Made by a program: the position numbers and the translations under genes | Source of the DNA: Pseudotabrizicola algicola | Lineage (GTDB): Bacteria; Pseudomonadota; Alphaproteobacteria; Rhodobacterales; Rhodobacteraceae | Assembly (NCBI RefSeq): GCF_010915705.1 | Contig: NZ_JAAIKE010000001.1 | Coordinates: forward strand, 496,001 to 560,000 | Reading direction: 5' to 3' | Length of the DNA stretch: 64,000 nt | The notes under the pieces: model-generated | Seen by the model: the letters and a program-made list of their open reading frames with translations, nothing else | Told to the model about the DNA's origin: nothing | Database searches by the model: none | In this document: one piece after another, positions 31,215-40,678 of the stretch | Numbering within the stretch: the stretch's first letter is position 1 | Layout of the letters: each line of letters opens with the position of its first letter

Positions 31215-33395
31215 TTACGCAAGAGCCCCCTGCTTGAGATAGACTGCCGACAAAGGCGGCAGCGTGACAAGTGCTGACCACGGCCTGCCGTGATGCGGCA
31301 CCTCCTCTGCCGTGACACCGCCCAGATTGCCCCGATTGCCACCGCCATAGGCCGCCGCATCGGTGTTCAAAAGCTCTGCCCATGTGCCGCCCGCAGGCAG
31401 ACCCACCCGATAGCTGCGTTCCACCGGTGTCATGTTGACAATCGCGGCCACCATCGCGTCGGCTGGCCCGCCCTTGCGCAGCCATGCATAGACGCTGGCC
31501 TCGGCATCGTTGCTTTCGATCCACTCGAACCCCTCGGGCCGCGTGTCGTTCACATGCAGCGCGGGGGTGTCGCGGTAGACACGGTTCAGGTCGCGCACCA
31601 GCGCCTGCACTCCGGAATGTGCCGATATTTCAAGCTGATGCCAGTCGAGGCTCTGATTATGGTTCCACTCTGCCCCTTGCGCAAACTCCTGTCCCATGAA
31701 CAGCAGTTTCTTGCCCGGATGCGCCCACATGAACCCGTAATAGGCGCGCAGATGGGCGAATTTCTCGTCGCCCTGTCCCGGCATCTTGCCCAGCATGCTG
31801 CCCTTGCCATGCACCACCTCGTCATGGCTGATCGGCAGGATGTAATTCTCTGACCAGGCATAATGCAGGCCAAAGGTCATCTGGTGGTGGTGAAACTTGC
31901 GGTGGATCGGGTCCTTTTGCATGTAGGACAGGGTGTCATTCATCCAGCCCATGTTCCACTTGAACCCGAAGCCCAAGCCGCCGTGGTTCACCGGACGGCT
32001 GACCCCCGGAAAGGCGGTGCTTTCCTCGGCCACCGTCATCACCCCCGGCACCGTGCCATAGGCGGTGATGTTCATGCGCCGCAGCATCTCGATCGCCTCG
32101 TAATTCTCGCGCCCGCCATCGCGGTTTGGCACCCACTCCCCCGCCTTGCGGCTGTAATCGCGATAGAGCATCGAGGCGACTGCATCGACGCGCAGCCCGT
32201 CAATGTGGAATTCTTCCAGCCAATACAACGCGTTGGAAACCAGAAAGTTCTGAACCTCGGTGCGCCCGTAGTTGTAGATCAAGGTGTTCCAATCCTGATG
32301 GAACCCTTCGCGCGGGTCGGCATGTTCGTAAAGCGGCGTGCCGTCAAACTGGCCCAGACCATGCGCATCGGTCGGGAAATGCCCCGGCACCCAATCCAGA
32401 AGGACGCCAAGGCCCTTGCGATGGGCTGCATCGACAAAGGCGCGGAACTCAGGCGGGGTTCCGTGGCGGATCGTCGGCGCAAAAAGCCCGACCGGCTGAT
32501 AGCCCCATGACCCGTCAAAGGGAAACTCGCTCACGGGAAGAAGCTCGATATGGGTGAAACCCATGTCAGCCGCGTAATCAACGAGTTGCTCTGCAAGTTC
32601 CAGATAGGACAGCATCCGGTCGCCCGGCGCGCGTCGCCATGATCCCAGATGCACCTCGTAGACGGAAATCGGTGCATCGATGGTCTGGCGCGCCGCTCGG
32701 CTTTCCATCCAGTCGGAATCTGTGAAGCTGCCCGCGATTTTCCTTACAACAGAAGCATTTGCGGGAGGATGTTCAGAGCCGAAGCCAACGGGGTCCGCCT
32801 TGAGCGGCAGCAAACGCCCGCCCGGCCCGCGGATTTCATACTTGTAAGTCGCGCCTTCGCCCAGTTGTGGCACAAAGGTTTCCCACACTCCGGTTGCGCC
32901 CCGGCGGCGCATCGGGTGGCGGCGGCCGTCCCAGATGTTGAAATCCCCCACCACCGAGACGCGCTCGGCATTCGGCGCCCAGACGGCGAAATGCGTGCCT
33001 TCGACACCCTCGTGCGTGATCACATGCGCGCCCAGCACCTGCCACAAACGCTGATGCGTGCCTTCGCCCAGAAGATACTCGTCAAGCTCGCCCAGAACCG
33101 GACCAAAACGGAACGGATCTTCGAACTCCCATGTCGTGCCATGCCCCGTCGCGCGGAGCCGATAGGCAGACTTGCGCGGCAGGGTGGCAAAGAAAAGCCC
33201 TTGGCCCCAATGGGTTGCCTCGGTTTCCTGACCCGCTTTTCCGGTCAGGACAACCAGACGTTCCGCCCCCGGCACAAAGGCTGTGACGACCCATTTGCCG
33301 CCCAGTTTATGCGGACCCAGCACCGAGAACGGATCGCCGTGGCGTCCTTCGCAGATCGCCCAAGCCACACCTTCGTCAATCGAAATATCGGCCAT
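31215..33395 (-). CDS. glgB: 1,4-alpha-glucan branching enzyme
   Basis: Introduces alpha-1,6 branches. 726 residues from ATG 33395, after GGGAGGAG. Two N-terminal immunoglobulin-like modules ([20 protein letters not shown], then CBM48 [23 protein letters not shown]) precede a GH13 barrel. It has [17 protein letters not shown] (nucleophile), [12 protein letters not shown] (acid/base) and [14 protein letters not shown]. The C-terminal beta domain ends [13 protein letters not shown]. Only 20 bp separate it from glgC. Confidence 0.96.
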   Translation of the reverse strand: MADISIDEGVAWAICEGRHGDPFSVLGPHKLGGKWVVTAFVPGAERLVVLTGKAGQETEATHWGQGLFFATLPRKSAYRLRATGHGTTWEFEDPFRFGPVLGELDEYLLGEGTHQRLWQVLGAHVITHEGVEGTHFAVWAPNAERVSVVGDFNIWDGRRHPMRRRGATGVWETFVPQLGEGATYKYEIRGPGGRLLPLKADPVGFGSEHPPANASVVRKIAGSFTDSDWMESRAARQTIDAPISVYEVHLGSWRRAPGDRMLSYLELAEQLVDYAADMGFTHIELLPVSEFPFDGSWGYQPVGLFAPTIRHGTPPEFRAFVDAAHRKGLGVLLDWVPGHFPTDAHGLGQFDGTPLYEHADPREGFHQDWNTLIYNYGRTEVQNFLVSNALYWLEEFHIDGLRVDAVASMLYRDYSRKAGEWVPNRDGGRENYEAIEMLRRMNITAYGTVPGVMTVAEESTAFPGVSRPVNHGGLGFGFKWNMGWMNDTLSYMQKDPIHRKFHHHQMTFGLHYAWSENYILPISHDEVVHGKGSMLGKMPGQGDEKFAHLRAYYGFMWAHPGKKLLFMGQEFAQGAEWNHNQSLDWHQLEISAHSGVQALVRDLNRVYRDTPALHVNDTRPEGFEWIESNDAEASVYAWLRKGGPADAMVAAIVNMTPVERSYRVGLPAGGTWAELLNTDAAAYGGGNRGNLGGVTAEEVPHHGRPWSALVTLPPLSAVYLKQGALA

Positions 33396-33436
33396 GTTGT
33401 CTCCTCCCAACGTCAGCCTCGCGCAACGATCCGGCG

Positions 33437-35860
33437 CTAGAGCGCCGGCGTTACGTTCCAGACGTCCTGCATGTAGCTGCGGATGGTGCGGTCAGAGGAG
33501 AAGAACCCCGACCGCGCGGTGTTCAAGGCCGCCATCTTCACCCAGTTGTCACGGTCGGCATAGGCCGCATCGACGCGCGCCTGTGCTTCATCATAGGCGT
33601 CAAAGTCACTGGCAACCAAGAAGTAATCGTGATGCCAGACCCGGTGAACCAGATCGTGATACCGGCCCTTGTCATCCGGGCTGAACCGGCCCTCGGCGAT
33701 CATCTGCAACACGTCTTGCAGGGTCTGGCTCGCCTCGATCGCCTTGCGGGCATGGTCGGGGTCTTGCCGGCGTGCCATCGCCTGTTCGGTCGTCATGCCG
33801 AAGAGGAAGAAGTTCTCGGCACCAACCTCCTGCAAAATCTCGACATTCGCGCCGTCCAGCGTGCCGATCGTCGGAGCGCCGTTGATCATGAACTTCATGT
33901 TCCCGGTGCCAGAGGCTTCCTTGCCAGCGGTCGAAATCTGTTCGGACAGGTCCGCCGCCGGGATCAGACGCTCTGCCATAGAGACGTTGTAATTGGCCGG
34001 ATAGACGATCTTGAGCAAGTCACCGCTCACAGGGTCATTGTTAACAACCTGCGCCACATCATTGATAAGGCGGATGATTTCCTTGGCCACTGCATAGCCG
34101 GGCGCGGCCTTGCCGCCAAAGATCTTGACGCGCGGCACCCAGTTGGCGTTCGGGTTCTGCTTGATCGCTTCCCAATGGCCAATGGTCTGCAGGATGTTGA
34201 GCAGTTGGCGCTTATATTCGTGAATGCGCTTGATCTGCACATCGAACAGCGCATCGGGGTTCACGCTGATCCTTTCGTGGCTGGACAGCCAGTTCGACAG
34301 AGCCACCTTGTTCTTGCGCTTGGCCGCATCAAAATCCTTGCGGAAGGTCTTGGTATTGATGGGTTTTTCCAGACCTTTGAGAAGATCGAGGTCTGCCTCC
34401 CACCCGCTGCCGATGGTATCCGTGATCAGATCTGACAGCGGCTTGTTGCACATCTTCAGCCAGCGGCGGGGCGTGACACCATTGGTCTGGTTCACGATCC
34501 GGTCAGGGTGCAGCGCGTGCAATTCCGGGAACAGGTTCTTCTTGACGAGGTCCGAATGCAGCGCCGACACGCCATTGACCTTGTGGGCCATGATGAAGGC
34601 CAGCTCGCCCATCCGCACCTCGTGGTGCTTGACGATGCCTACGTAGTGCGGCCGGCTGTGGTTTTCGGTCTTGTGCCAGTGGTCGATCTGCTCGACAATC
34701 TGCATGTGGCGCGGCAACACGTTGCCGAAGGTAAAGGTGGCCCAGCGTTCCAGCGCCTCGGGCAGAAGCGTGTGGTTGGTATAGCCAAGGCAGGCGCGTG
34801 CGACGGGCAGCGCCTCGTCAAACGGCATGCCGTGATCGTCGACCAGAAGCCGGATCAGCTCCGGTCCGGCGATTGCCGGATGGGTGTCGTTCATCTGGAT
34901 CGCGACATGGTCGGGCAGCTTGCGCAGGTCGGACTGCGACGCAAGGAAACGGCGCAAGATGTCTTGCAGCGCAGCCGAGGTCAGGAAAAACTCCTGCTTC
35001 AGGCGCAGTTCCTTGCCCTGATATGTGGTGTCATCGGGGTACAGCACGCGGCTCAGCGTGCGGGCAAGCGCCTCCGGCTCGGCAGCGGCGGCGTAATCGC
35101 CCCGGTTGAAGCGATCAAGGTCGAACATGGTGGTGGGCAGCGCGCCCCAGAGCCGCAGCGTATTGGCCCATCTGCCCTGCCAGCCCACCACGGGGGTGTC
35201 ATGCGCCGAAGCCACCACGGTTTCACCGGGAACCCAGTGATTGCGCCCGTCCCTTTGTTCGACATGGCCCTTGAAAGGAATGACATAGGCAGCCTCGGGG
35301 CGGGCAAACTCCCACGGATGCGCTTGCTTGAGCCAGTCTTCCGGCGTTTCCACCTGCCGCCCGCTTTCAAACCGCTGGCGGAACAGACCATGTTCATAGC
35401 GGATGCCATAGCCGTAGGCGGGACAGCCAAGCGTGGCCATCGATTCCATGAAGCAGGCCGCCAACCGGCCCAGCCCCCCGTTGCCGAGCGCCGCATCCGG
35501 CTCGTCTTCGACAATCGCACGGAAATCGAGCCCGAACCCGGCCATTGCCTCTTCGGCCTGATCGCGCAGACCAAGGTTGACCGTCGCATCTTCAAGGATG
35601 CGCCCGATCAGAAACTCCATCGACAGGTAGTACACCCGCTTGTGATCGGCAGCCCATGTCTTGCGGGTAGACGCAAACCACGGCTCCATGATCTGGTCAC
35701 GGATGGCAAAAGACAGCGCCATGCGCCAGTCATACATGCTGGCATGGTCGGCATCCTTGCCCAGAGTAAAGGCCAGATGCCGCAGGATGTTTGCTTTCAA
35801 CGCAGTCGGATTGGGGCTGAGATCGTTCACAACGGGTTCCACAATTAGAGGCGGCTGCAC
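33437..35860 (-). CDS. glgP: Glycogen/starch alpha-glucan phosphorylase
   Basis: Releases glucose-1-phosphate from glycogen ends. 807 residues; GT35 family. The PLP lysine lies in [28 protein letters not shown] near the C-terminus. [17 protein letters not shown] is the typical N-terminal signature, and [12 protein letters not shown] is also present. The best start is a GTG at 35860 with AGG upstream; a second GTG 15 bases further in is possible. First gene of the glg operon. The 20-bp palindrome at 36017-36036 lies 157 bp upstream. Confidence 0.95.
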   Translation of the reverse strand: MQPPLIVEPVVNDLSPNPTALKANILRHLAFTLGKDADHASMYDWRMALSFAIRDQIMEPWFASTRKTWAADHKRVYYLSMEFLIGRILEDATVNLGLRDQAEEAMAGFGLDFRAIVEDEPDAALGNGGLGRLAACFMESMATLGCPAYGYGIRYEHGLFRQRFESGRQVETPEDWLKQAHPWEFARPEAAYVIPFKGHVEQRDGRNHWVPGETVVASAHDTPVVGWQGRWANTLRLWGALPTTMFDLDRFNRGDYAAAAEPEALARTLSRVLYPDDTTYQGKELRLKQEFFLTSAALQDILRRFLASQSDLRKLPDHVAIQMNDTHPAIAGPELIRLLVDDHGMPFDEALPVARACLGYTNHTLLPEALERWATFTFGNVLPRHMQIVEQIDHWHKTENHSRPHYVGIVKHHEVRMGELAFIMAHKVNGVSALHSDLVKKNLFPELHALHPDRIVNQTNGVTPRRWLKMCNKPLSDLITDTIGSGWEADLDLLKGLEKPINTKTFRKDFDAAKRKNKVALSNWLSSHERISVNPDALFDVQIKRIHEYKRQLLNILQTIGHWEAIKQNPNANWVPRVKIFGGKAAPGYAVAKEIIRLINDVAQVVNNDPVSGDLLKIVYPANYNVSMAERLIPAADLSEQISTAGKEASGTGNMKFMINGAPTIGTLDGANVEILQEVGAENFFLFGMTTEQAMARRQDPDHARKAIEASQTLQDVLQMIAEGRFSPDDKGRYHDLVHRVWHHDYFLVASDFDAYDEAQARVDAAYADRDNWVKMAALNTARSGFFSSDRTIRSYMQDVWNVTPAL

Positions 35861-36016
35861 AACAGCCTGAGGCTAGGCTCATGGTTGACAGGGTCAAGCA
35901 CCCGCAAACCATCCGCCACATCCCCAGCCCGCCTCACCGCAAGCCTAGTCTAACAGTTACCGCAAACATTCCCCAAAAGCACGGAATTTAACATATTGAA
36001 AATCAATGGCTTACAT

Positions 36017-36036
36017 CTTTCAAAGCGCTTTGAAAG
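36017..36036. promoter_or_regulatory. 20-bp perfect palindrome upstream of the glycogen operon (LacI-type operator)
   Basis: CTTTCAAAGCGCTTTGAAAG is its own reverse complement. The central AAAGCGCTTT with a CG at the dyad is the classic form of LacI-family operators for glucosides. It lies between the start of glgP and the end of the small membrane-protein gene, so it most likely controls glgP-B-C-A-X-pgm. The regulator gene is not in the window. The surrounding 259-bp gap contains no other gene. Confidence 0.7.
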
Positions 36037-36119
36037 CCTTTTGGCCCATCTCTTTGCCCGAAGGCGCCCAAAGTGCGCCACAAGGCAAGCCATCGCCCGA
36101 CTTGCCCATTAAGCGGGCA

Positions 36120-36467
36120 TCACCGCTGTTTGCGCAGCAAAGATTGCGTCGTGTAGACAAGGATCGCAAGCCCCACAGCCCCGACCGCCCCCACCGCCAG
36201 CAGGACCAGGACATCGATCGGCCCGCCGATATCGCGCAGCCTCGATGAGGTGATGCGTTGCACGAACATCACCGAAGCGATTGCGCCGAAGGGCATGGAA
36301 AGCTGTGCCAGAAGAAATCTGCGCATCGAAAGGCTGCGGTCGCGCAGCAGGACGAACACATAGGCCAGCGTGACCAGAAATGCCAGAACCGCCAAGGCCC
36401 AGAAAAGGCTCTGCCCGAACATCTCCTCCCAGACCGCAATCAGCATCGGCAAGGTCAGTTCTTTCAT
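36120..36467 (-). CDS. Small inner-membrane protein next to sqr (possibly DUF5368)
   Basis: 115 residues with three to four hydrophobic segments (about 20-42, 52-70, 82-105). A short arginine-rich loop (LLRDRSLSMRRFLLAQLSMPFGAIASVMF) sits in the middle, and the C-terminus is basic (LLRKQR). It resembles the Rhodobacteraceae DUF5368 family, but I am not sure of the number. It starts 11 bp after the sqr stop, so it is probably co-transcribed and may work with the sulfide oxidoreductase at the membrane. No function is known. Confidence 0.65.
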   Translation of the reverse strand: MKELTLPMLIAVWEEMFGQSLFWALAVLAFLVTLAYVFVLLRDRSLSMRRFLLAQLSMPFGAIASVMFVQRITSSRLRDIGGPIDVLVLLAVGAVGAVGLAILVYTTQSLLRKQR

Positions 36468-36478
36468 GATGCCCCCTC

Positions 36479-37852
36479 TCAGGCTTTGCCGCGCAGCATG
36501 GCGTTGTAGGTGGGTTTGAGTGCGGTTTCCTTCATCAGCCAGCTGATCCAGAGCTCCTCCAAGGGCGCGATGACCCCGGGGAACGACGGCACCAGATTAT
36601 CCTGGTAGTCGAATTCGATGAGCATGGCGCGCCCGATGCGGGTGATCAGCGGGCAAGAGGTATAGCCGTTGAACACCGCCGTGCCCTCTTTGTCCTGCAA
36701 GGCCGCAACCAGATGATCCTCGACCACCGGAATATGCCATTTGACCGATGCGGCGGTCTTGCCCTTTGGAACACCATTGATGTCGCCGATTCCGAAGACA
36801 TTGGGAAAACGCAGGTGGCGCAGGGTTGATGGGTCAACCTCGATCCAGCCTTGGTCCACCCATTTATCCTCCCATGACAGGCCCGATTGCCGCACGACGC
36901 GCGGGGCGGTCATCGGAGGAATCACGTTGATGAAGTCATAGTCGATGGTCTGCCTGACTGCCGGGGTCTCGACGATGACGCCATTCTTGATCGACTGCGA
37001 GGCAGGTATCTCATAGGTGGCGGTCTTGGCTCCCGGATCGATGCACTTGAGTTCATGATCCCAACGCACGTCCACGCCGCGCTCGCGGAACAGCAGCTTG
37101 ACCTTTTCGTTCACAATCGGAACGCCGAACAACGTCTTGTTATGCGCCGCATAAATGATCTGGCTCCTGTCCCGTGTGCCTTTGCGGCGCAGATAGTCAT
37201 CGGTGAGGAAGGCGTATTTGAGCGGCGCTCCGGCACATTTCATCTCGGTTGCGGGGCGCCCGAACAGGGCGGTGCCGCCCTTGTCGGTGAAGGCATCCAT
37301 CGCACGCCATGTGGCCTCGGCGTAGTCTGGTCCGGCATAGACCGCGCCGATACCATCCTTGCCAACCCGTTCCAGTTCGAACCCCTCGACCCCCGCCCAG
37401 TTGAGCGTCAGGCCCGTGGCGACGATCAGGTAATCATAGGGCACGTTGATGCCACCCATCGTGCCCACACATTGCGCGACCGGATCAATCTTGATGGCAT
37501 AGTCCCCTATCCAGTTGACCGACTTCGGCAACCAGCTTGCCGTGGTCGATACCGCATAGCCGGCGGGTTTCAGACCGGCGGCAATCAGGGTAAAGCCCGG
37601 TTGATACCAATGCTCTTTGCGCCCGTCGACGATCGTGATCGATGCGCCATCCAGACGGCTTGCCAGCCGGTTGGCAATCCCCGTGCCGCCCGCCCCGGCC
37701 CCGACAATCACAATACGCGCCTTGGTGCGCAGCGGCGCCGGTGCGGCTGGCGCTGCGCTGCCAAGGCCGGCAAGTGCGATCCCTCCGGCAGCCGCAGCGA
37801 GGAAGCCGCGACGCGTTGCCAACGTTCCGTGCAGGTCCCGTGATCCGGTCAT
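36479..37852 (-). CDS. sqr: Sulfide:quinone oxidoreductase, type II-like, Tat-exported
   Basis: FAD enzyme that oxidises sulfide and reduces the quinone pool. 457 residues. A twin-arginine signal (TRRGFLAAAAGGIALAG) at residues 12-30 points to periplasmic location. The Rossmann FAD motif is IVIVGAGAGGTGIAN (about 48-62), and the second dinucleotide region is YDYLIVATGL. The two redox cysteines lie in MKCAGAPLKYAFLTDDYL and GYTSCPLITR, the pattern of type II (SQOR-like) enzymes. The ATG-proximal region carries an ATTC-N8-GAAT site and an FNR-like box. I cannot exclude a flavocytochrome c-like partner-dependent enzyme. Confidence 0.85.
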   Translation of the reverse strand: MTGSRDLHGTLATRRGFLAAAAGGIALAGLGSAAPAAPAPLRTKARIVIVGAGAGGTGIANRLASRLDGASITIVDGRKEHWYQPGFTLIAAGLKPAGYAVSTTASWLPKSVNWIGDYAIKIDPVAQCVGTMGGINVPYDYLIVATGLTLNWAGVEGFELERVGKDGIGAVYAGPDYAEATWRAMDAFTDKGGTALFGRPATEMKCAGAPLKYAFLTDDYLRRKGTRDRSQIIYAAHNKTLFGVPIVNEKVKLLFRERGVDVRWDHELKCIDPGAKTATYEIPASQSIKNGVIVETPAVRQTIDYDFINVIPPMTAPRVVRQSGLSWEDKWVDQGWIEVDPSTLRHLRFPNVFGIGDINGVPKGKTAASVKWHIPVVEDHLVAALQDKEGTAVFNGYTSCPLITRIGRAMLIEFDYQDNLVPSFPGVIAPLEELWISWLMKETALKPTYNAMLRGKA

Positions 37853-37872
37853 TGATGCCTCCCATACCTTCT

Positions 37873-37888
37873 ATTCGTATAATTGAAT
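37873..37888. promoter_or_regulatory. ATTC-N8-GAAT site upstream of sqr (SqrR-like operator)
   Basis: ATTC-GTATAATT-GAAT, 20 bp before the sqr start. From memory, the persulfide-sensing ArsR-family repressor SqrR of Rhodobacter capsulatus recognises ATTC-N8-GAAT at its sqr promoter, and this matches exactly. The AT-rich centre could also supply the -10 element (TTATAC on the minus strand). Confidence 0.65.
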
Positions 37889-37907
37889 GCAAGGCGTGTC
37901 GTGCGTC

Positions 37908-37921
37908 ATGATCCAGATCAA
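37908..37921. promoter_or_regulatory. FNR/FnrL-like box 1, sqr-Rrf2 intergenic region
   Basis: ATGATCCAGATCAA, one mismatch to TTGAT-N4-ATCAA. Its centre is about 42-44 bp upstream of the likely sqr transcription start, where class II activators bind. Confidence 0.55.
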
Positions 37922-37989
37922 TCTTTTGGCGTTTCGCCCATGCTTTGGTCATCTGCACTCAGACTTTTTTCGACCTGTCCGGGGGCAAT

Positions 37990-38003
37990 CTGATCTGGAT
38001 CAA
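37990..38003. promoter_or_regulatory. FNR/FnrL-like box 2, sqr-Rrf2 intergenic region
   Basis: CTGATCTGGATCAA, one mismatch to the FNR consensus. Its core TGATCTGGATCA is the exact reverse complement of the core of box 1, 82 bp away. It lies 57 bp upstream of the Rrf2 gene start. Confidence 0.5.
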
Positions 38004-38059
38004 CCCGGCAAGGGCTTTGCTTGCGCATTCTGCGCCAACCCCTTGCGCGGAGATGTGCC

Positions 38060-38494
38060 ATGCGCCTGACGACCCGAACCAATCTTGCCATGCGGACGCT
38101 GATGTTCTGCGCGGCCAATCCGGACCGTATCGTGCGCAAGCGCGAGGTGGCCGACGTGTGCAATGCCAGCGAGAACCATCTGGCGCAGGTCATCCATCTG
38201 CTGGCACAAAAGGGCTATCTGCGCACGGTCCGGGGCAGAGCGGGCGGTCTGATGCTGGGCAAAAGCCCGGACAGGATCAGCGTCGGCGCGGTGTTCCGCC
38301 AATTCGAGGCAACGCTGCCCTTCGCCGAATGTTTCGCGGGCGAGGAATGCAACTGCCCCCTGGTCGGGGCCTGCCGCCTGAAGCGGGCGCTCGCGCAGGC
38401 GCTCGATGCGTTCTATGCGGAACTCGACGGCGTCACCGTCGCGGATCTGATGCGCAACAACACCGACCTTACGAGCCTTCTCAAGGTGGCCTGA
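38060..38494 (+). CDS. Rrf2 family regulator, NsrR-like
   Basis: A 144-residue repressor-type protein with an N-terminal winged helix (MRLTTRTNLAMRTLMFCAANPD, then VADVCNASENHLAQVIHLLAQKGYL). Three cysteines in CFAGEECNCPLVGAC (about 89-106) are arranged as in Fe-S-binding NsrR/IscR. The region after them (RLKRALAQALDAFYAELDGVTVADL) is particularly NsrR-like, suggesting nitric oxide sensing. I start at ATG 38060, preceded by GGAG; an upstream ATG at 38021 is less likely. Divergent from sqr. Regulation of sqr by this protein is plausible but not shown by the sequence. Confidence 0.85.
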   Translation: MRLTTRTNLAMRTLMFCAANPDRIVRKREVADVCNASENHLAQVIHLLAQKGYLRTVRGRAGGLMLGKSPDRISVGAVFRQFEATLPFAECFAGEECNCPLVGACRLKRALAQALDAFYAELDGVTVADLMRNNTDLTSLLKVA

Positions 38495-38500
38495 CCGGCG

Positions 38501-39469
38501 CTAATGCCGTGGCTGGCCCGACCCGACCAAAGCCAAAAGCGGCGAGATCACCCGTGTTGCGACCGGAATCAGCAGAAGCCCCAGAACCAGCCCGAAGATG
38601 CCATCCATCACGGCCTTGGCCAGCCATTCCACCGCCCCGGCGACAGGCGCTGCGGCCTGCCCCAGAAGTGCGGCGACGTCATGGATATGATGGCCCAGCC
38701 AACCCAGCCCCAGCTCCTCCAGCCCGTGGATCACGATAGAGCCGCCCACCCACAGCATCGCAAGTGTGCCGACAAAGGACAGAACCGCCAGCAGACGGGG
38801 CATGAAGGCCACCAGGGCGCGTCCGATGCTGCGCCCTGCCCCGCTGCGCCCCGTGCTGGCCATGTGAAGCCCGACGTCATCCATTTTGACGATCAGCGCC
38901 ACCACGCCGTAAACCGCCACCGTGATCACGATACCCACCACGACCAGCGTGACAGCCTCCATCCAGAGCGTGCCTTGCGGGATGGCGGCCAGCGCAATGG
39001 TCATGATCTCGGCCGACAGGATGAAATCTGTCTTGATGGCACCGGCAATCTTTTCTTCCTCCAGATGCGCGGGATCGCCGGGTGAAAGATCTGCCACCAC
39101 CACCCCATCCCCGTGGGGGAACAGCGCGTGAAATACCTTTTCCGCGCCTTCAAAGCACAGATAGGCCCCGCCCAGCATCAAAAGCGGCGTGATCGCCTGA
39201 GGCAGGAAGGCCTGCAACACCAAAAGACCGGGCAGCAGGATCAGCAGTTTGTTGCGGATGGACCCGAGCGCGATGCGCCAGATGATTGGCAATTCGCGGT
39301 CCGCTGAAAATCCGGTGACATATTTCGGCGTGACCGCGGCATCGTCGATCACCACACCGGCCGCCTTGGCACCCGCCTTGGCCGCTGCCGCCGCGATATC
39401 ATCGACCGACGCGGCCGCCACCTTGGCAATCGCGGCCACATCATCAAGCAAAGCCAGCAAGCCGCTCAT
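38501..39469 (-). CDS. DUF808 family inner-membrane protein (YedI-like)
   Basis: 322 residues. The start MSGLLALLDDVAAIAKVAAASVDDIAAAAAKAGAKAAGVVIDDAAVTP is the fingerprint of DUF808. Five to six membrane helices follow (for example LLILLPGLLVLQAFLP, AVTLVVVGIVITVAVYGVVALIV, FVGTLAMLWVGGSIVIHGLEELG). The central KTDFILSAEIMTIALA is the most conserved stretch of the family. No function is established. Convergent with the Rrf2 gene, six bases between stops. Divergent from the first GAPDH gene. Confidence 0.9.
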   Translation of the reverse strand: MSGLLALLDDVAAIAKVAAASVDDIAAAAAKAGAKAAGVVIDDAAVTPKYVTGFSADRELPIIWRIALGSIRNKLLILLPGLLVLQAFLPQAITPLLMLGGAYLCFEGAEKVFHALFPHGDGVVVADLSPGDPAHLEEEKIAGAIKTDFILSAEIMTIALAAIPQGTLWMEAVTLVVVGIVITVAVYGVVALIVKMDDVGLHMASTGRSGAGRSIGRALVAFMPRLLAVLSFVGTLAMLWVGGSIVIHGLEELGLGWLGHHIHDVAALLGQAAAPVAGAVEWLAKAVMDGIFGLVLGLLLIPVATRVISPLLALVGSGQPRH

Positions 39470-39534
39470 CTTTTCACCCCGAGGTTACGGGTTATTTCTA
39501 GCCGATGCTGCAAGCGAAGGCAAAGCCCGCCTGC

Positions 39535-39565
39535 GTTAGCGCAAACAGCCAAAGTTTGCGCTAAC
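39535..39565. promoter_or_regulatory. Double LacI/CceR-type operator before the first GAPDH gene
   Basis: GTTAGCGCAAAC and GTTTGCGCTAAC, perfect inverted copies separated by AGCCAAA. Each contains one TTAGC half of the palindrome TTAGCGCTAA seen before the second GAPDH gene. The dyad centres are 19 bp apart. CceR, a LacI-type regulator of central carbon metabolism in Rhodobacter, recognises, as I recall, a TTAGCGCTAA-like palindrome. Confidence 0.7.
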
Positions 39566-39648
39566 ATCATGATTTTATGTCGTTTTTAATCTATGCATCT
39601 GCCCGCCCGCCTTGTAACGGACGGGGTATGTTCACGCAGGAGAGAAGC

Positions 39649-40650
39649 ATGACCATCACCGTCGGGATCAATGGCTTTGGCCGCATCGGGCGTTGCACTC
39701 TGGCCCATATCGCCGAGTCCAACCGAAATGACGTGCAGGTGGTGGCGATCAACGCCACCGGGCCGATCGAGACGAATGCGCATCTGCTCAAATACGACTC
39801 GGTGCATGGCCGCTTTCCCGGAATGATCAAGGTCAGCGGCAATACGCTTGATCTGGGGCGCGGCCCGATCCGGGTGCAAAGCACCTATGAACCGGCCGAG
39901 CTGGACTGGGGCGGCGTCGATGTGGTGCTGGAATGCACCGGAAAGTTCAACGACCGTGACCGCGCTTCGGTGCACCTGACGCGCGGGGCCAAGCGTGTGC
40001 TGGTCAGCGCACCGGCCAAACGCGCCGACATGACAGTCGTTTACGGCGTGAACCATCGCCAGCTGACCGCCGAGCATCAGGTCGTTTCAAACGGGTCTTG
40101 CACCACCAATTGCCTTGCACCCTTGGCCAAGGTGCTGAACGACGCCATCGGGATTGAATCGGGCATCATGACCACGATTCACAGCTACACGGGCGATCAG
40201 CCCACGCTCGACCGACGTCACAAGGATCTTTACCGCGCGCGCGCCGCCGCAATGGCAATGATCCCCACCACCACCGGCGCGGCCAAGGCGCTGGGCGAGG
40301 TTCTGCCCGAACTGGCGGGCAAGCTCGATGGCACCTCGCTGCGCGTCCCCACCCCGAATGTCAGCGCGGTGGATCTGACCTTCATCGCGGCCAAAACCGT
40401 GACAGTGGATGATGTGAACCAGATCGTGCGCGAGGCCTGCGCCGGATACATGGGCATGGTCATGGCCTATGATCCCGAACCCAAAGTCTCTATCGACTTC
40501 AATCACACGCCCCACTCGTCTATCTTTGCCCCCGATCAGACACGTGTCGTGGGCCGTTCCGTTCGCGTCTTGGCATGGTATGACAACGAATGGGGCTTCT
40601 CCTGCCGCATGGCCGATGTGGCTGGCGTGATGGGGCGGCTGTTGCACTAG
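39649..40650 (+). CDS. Glyceraldehyde-3-phosphate dehydrogenase, predicted NADP-preferring (GapB-like)
   Basis: 333 residues from ATG 39649, after AGGAG. Catalytic C151 is in SNGSCTTNC and the partner His in TIHSYTGDQ. The NAD-selecting position reads INATGP (A36, T37), whereas the neighbouring paralogue reads INDLGP (D36, L37). Loss of this Asp, which binds the ribose hydroxyls of NAD, and replacement by Ala is what is seen in the gluconeogenic NADP-dependent GapB of Bacillus. The direction is therefore likely gluconeogenic or anaplerotic. The gene carries a double palindromic operator upstream. All other substrate residues ([17 protein letters not shown]) are conserved. Confidence 0.92.
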   Translation: MTITVGINGFGRIGRCTLAHIAESNRNDVQVVAINATGPIETNAHLLKYDSVHGRFPGMIKVSGNTLDLGRGPIRVQSTYEPAELDWGGVDVVLECTGKFNDRDRASVHLTRGAKRVLVSAPAKRADMTVVYGVNHRQLTAEHQVVSNGSCTTNCLAPLAKVLNDAIGIESGIMTTIHSYTGDQPTLDRRHKDLYRARAAAMAMIPTTTGAAKALGEVLPELAGKLDGTSLRVPTPNVSAVDLTFIAAKTVTVDDVNQIVREACAGYMGMVMAYDPEPKVSIDFNHTPHSSIFAPDQTRVVGRSVRVLAWYDNEWGFSCRMADVAGVMGRLLH

Positions 40651-40678
40651 GGGGGCGTGGCCCCGTCAGGGGGAACGC

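Noticed and set aside
36006-36248. An 80-codon plus-strand frame over the glg operator
   Set aside because: It overlaps the palindromic operator and is antisense to the small membrane-protein gene; it has no ribosome-binding site.
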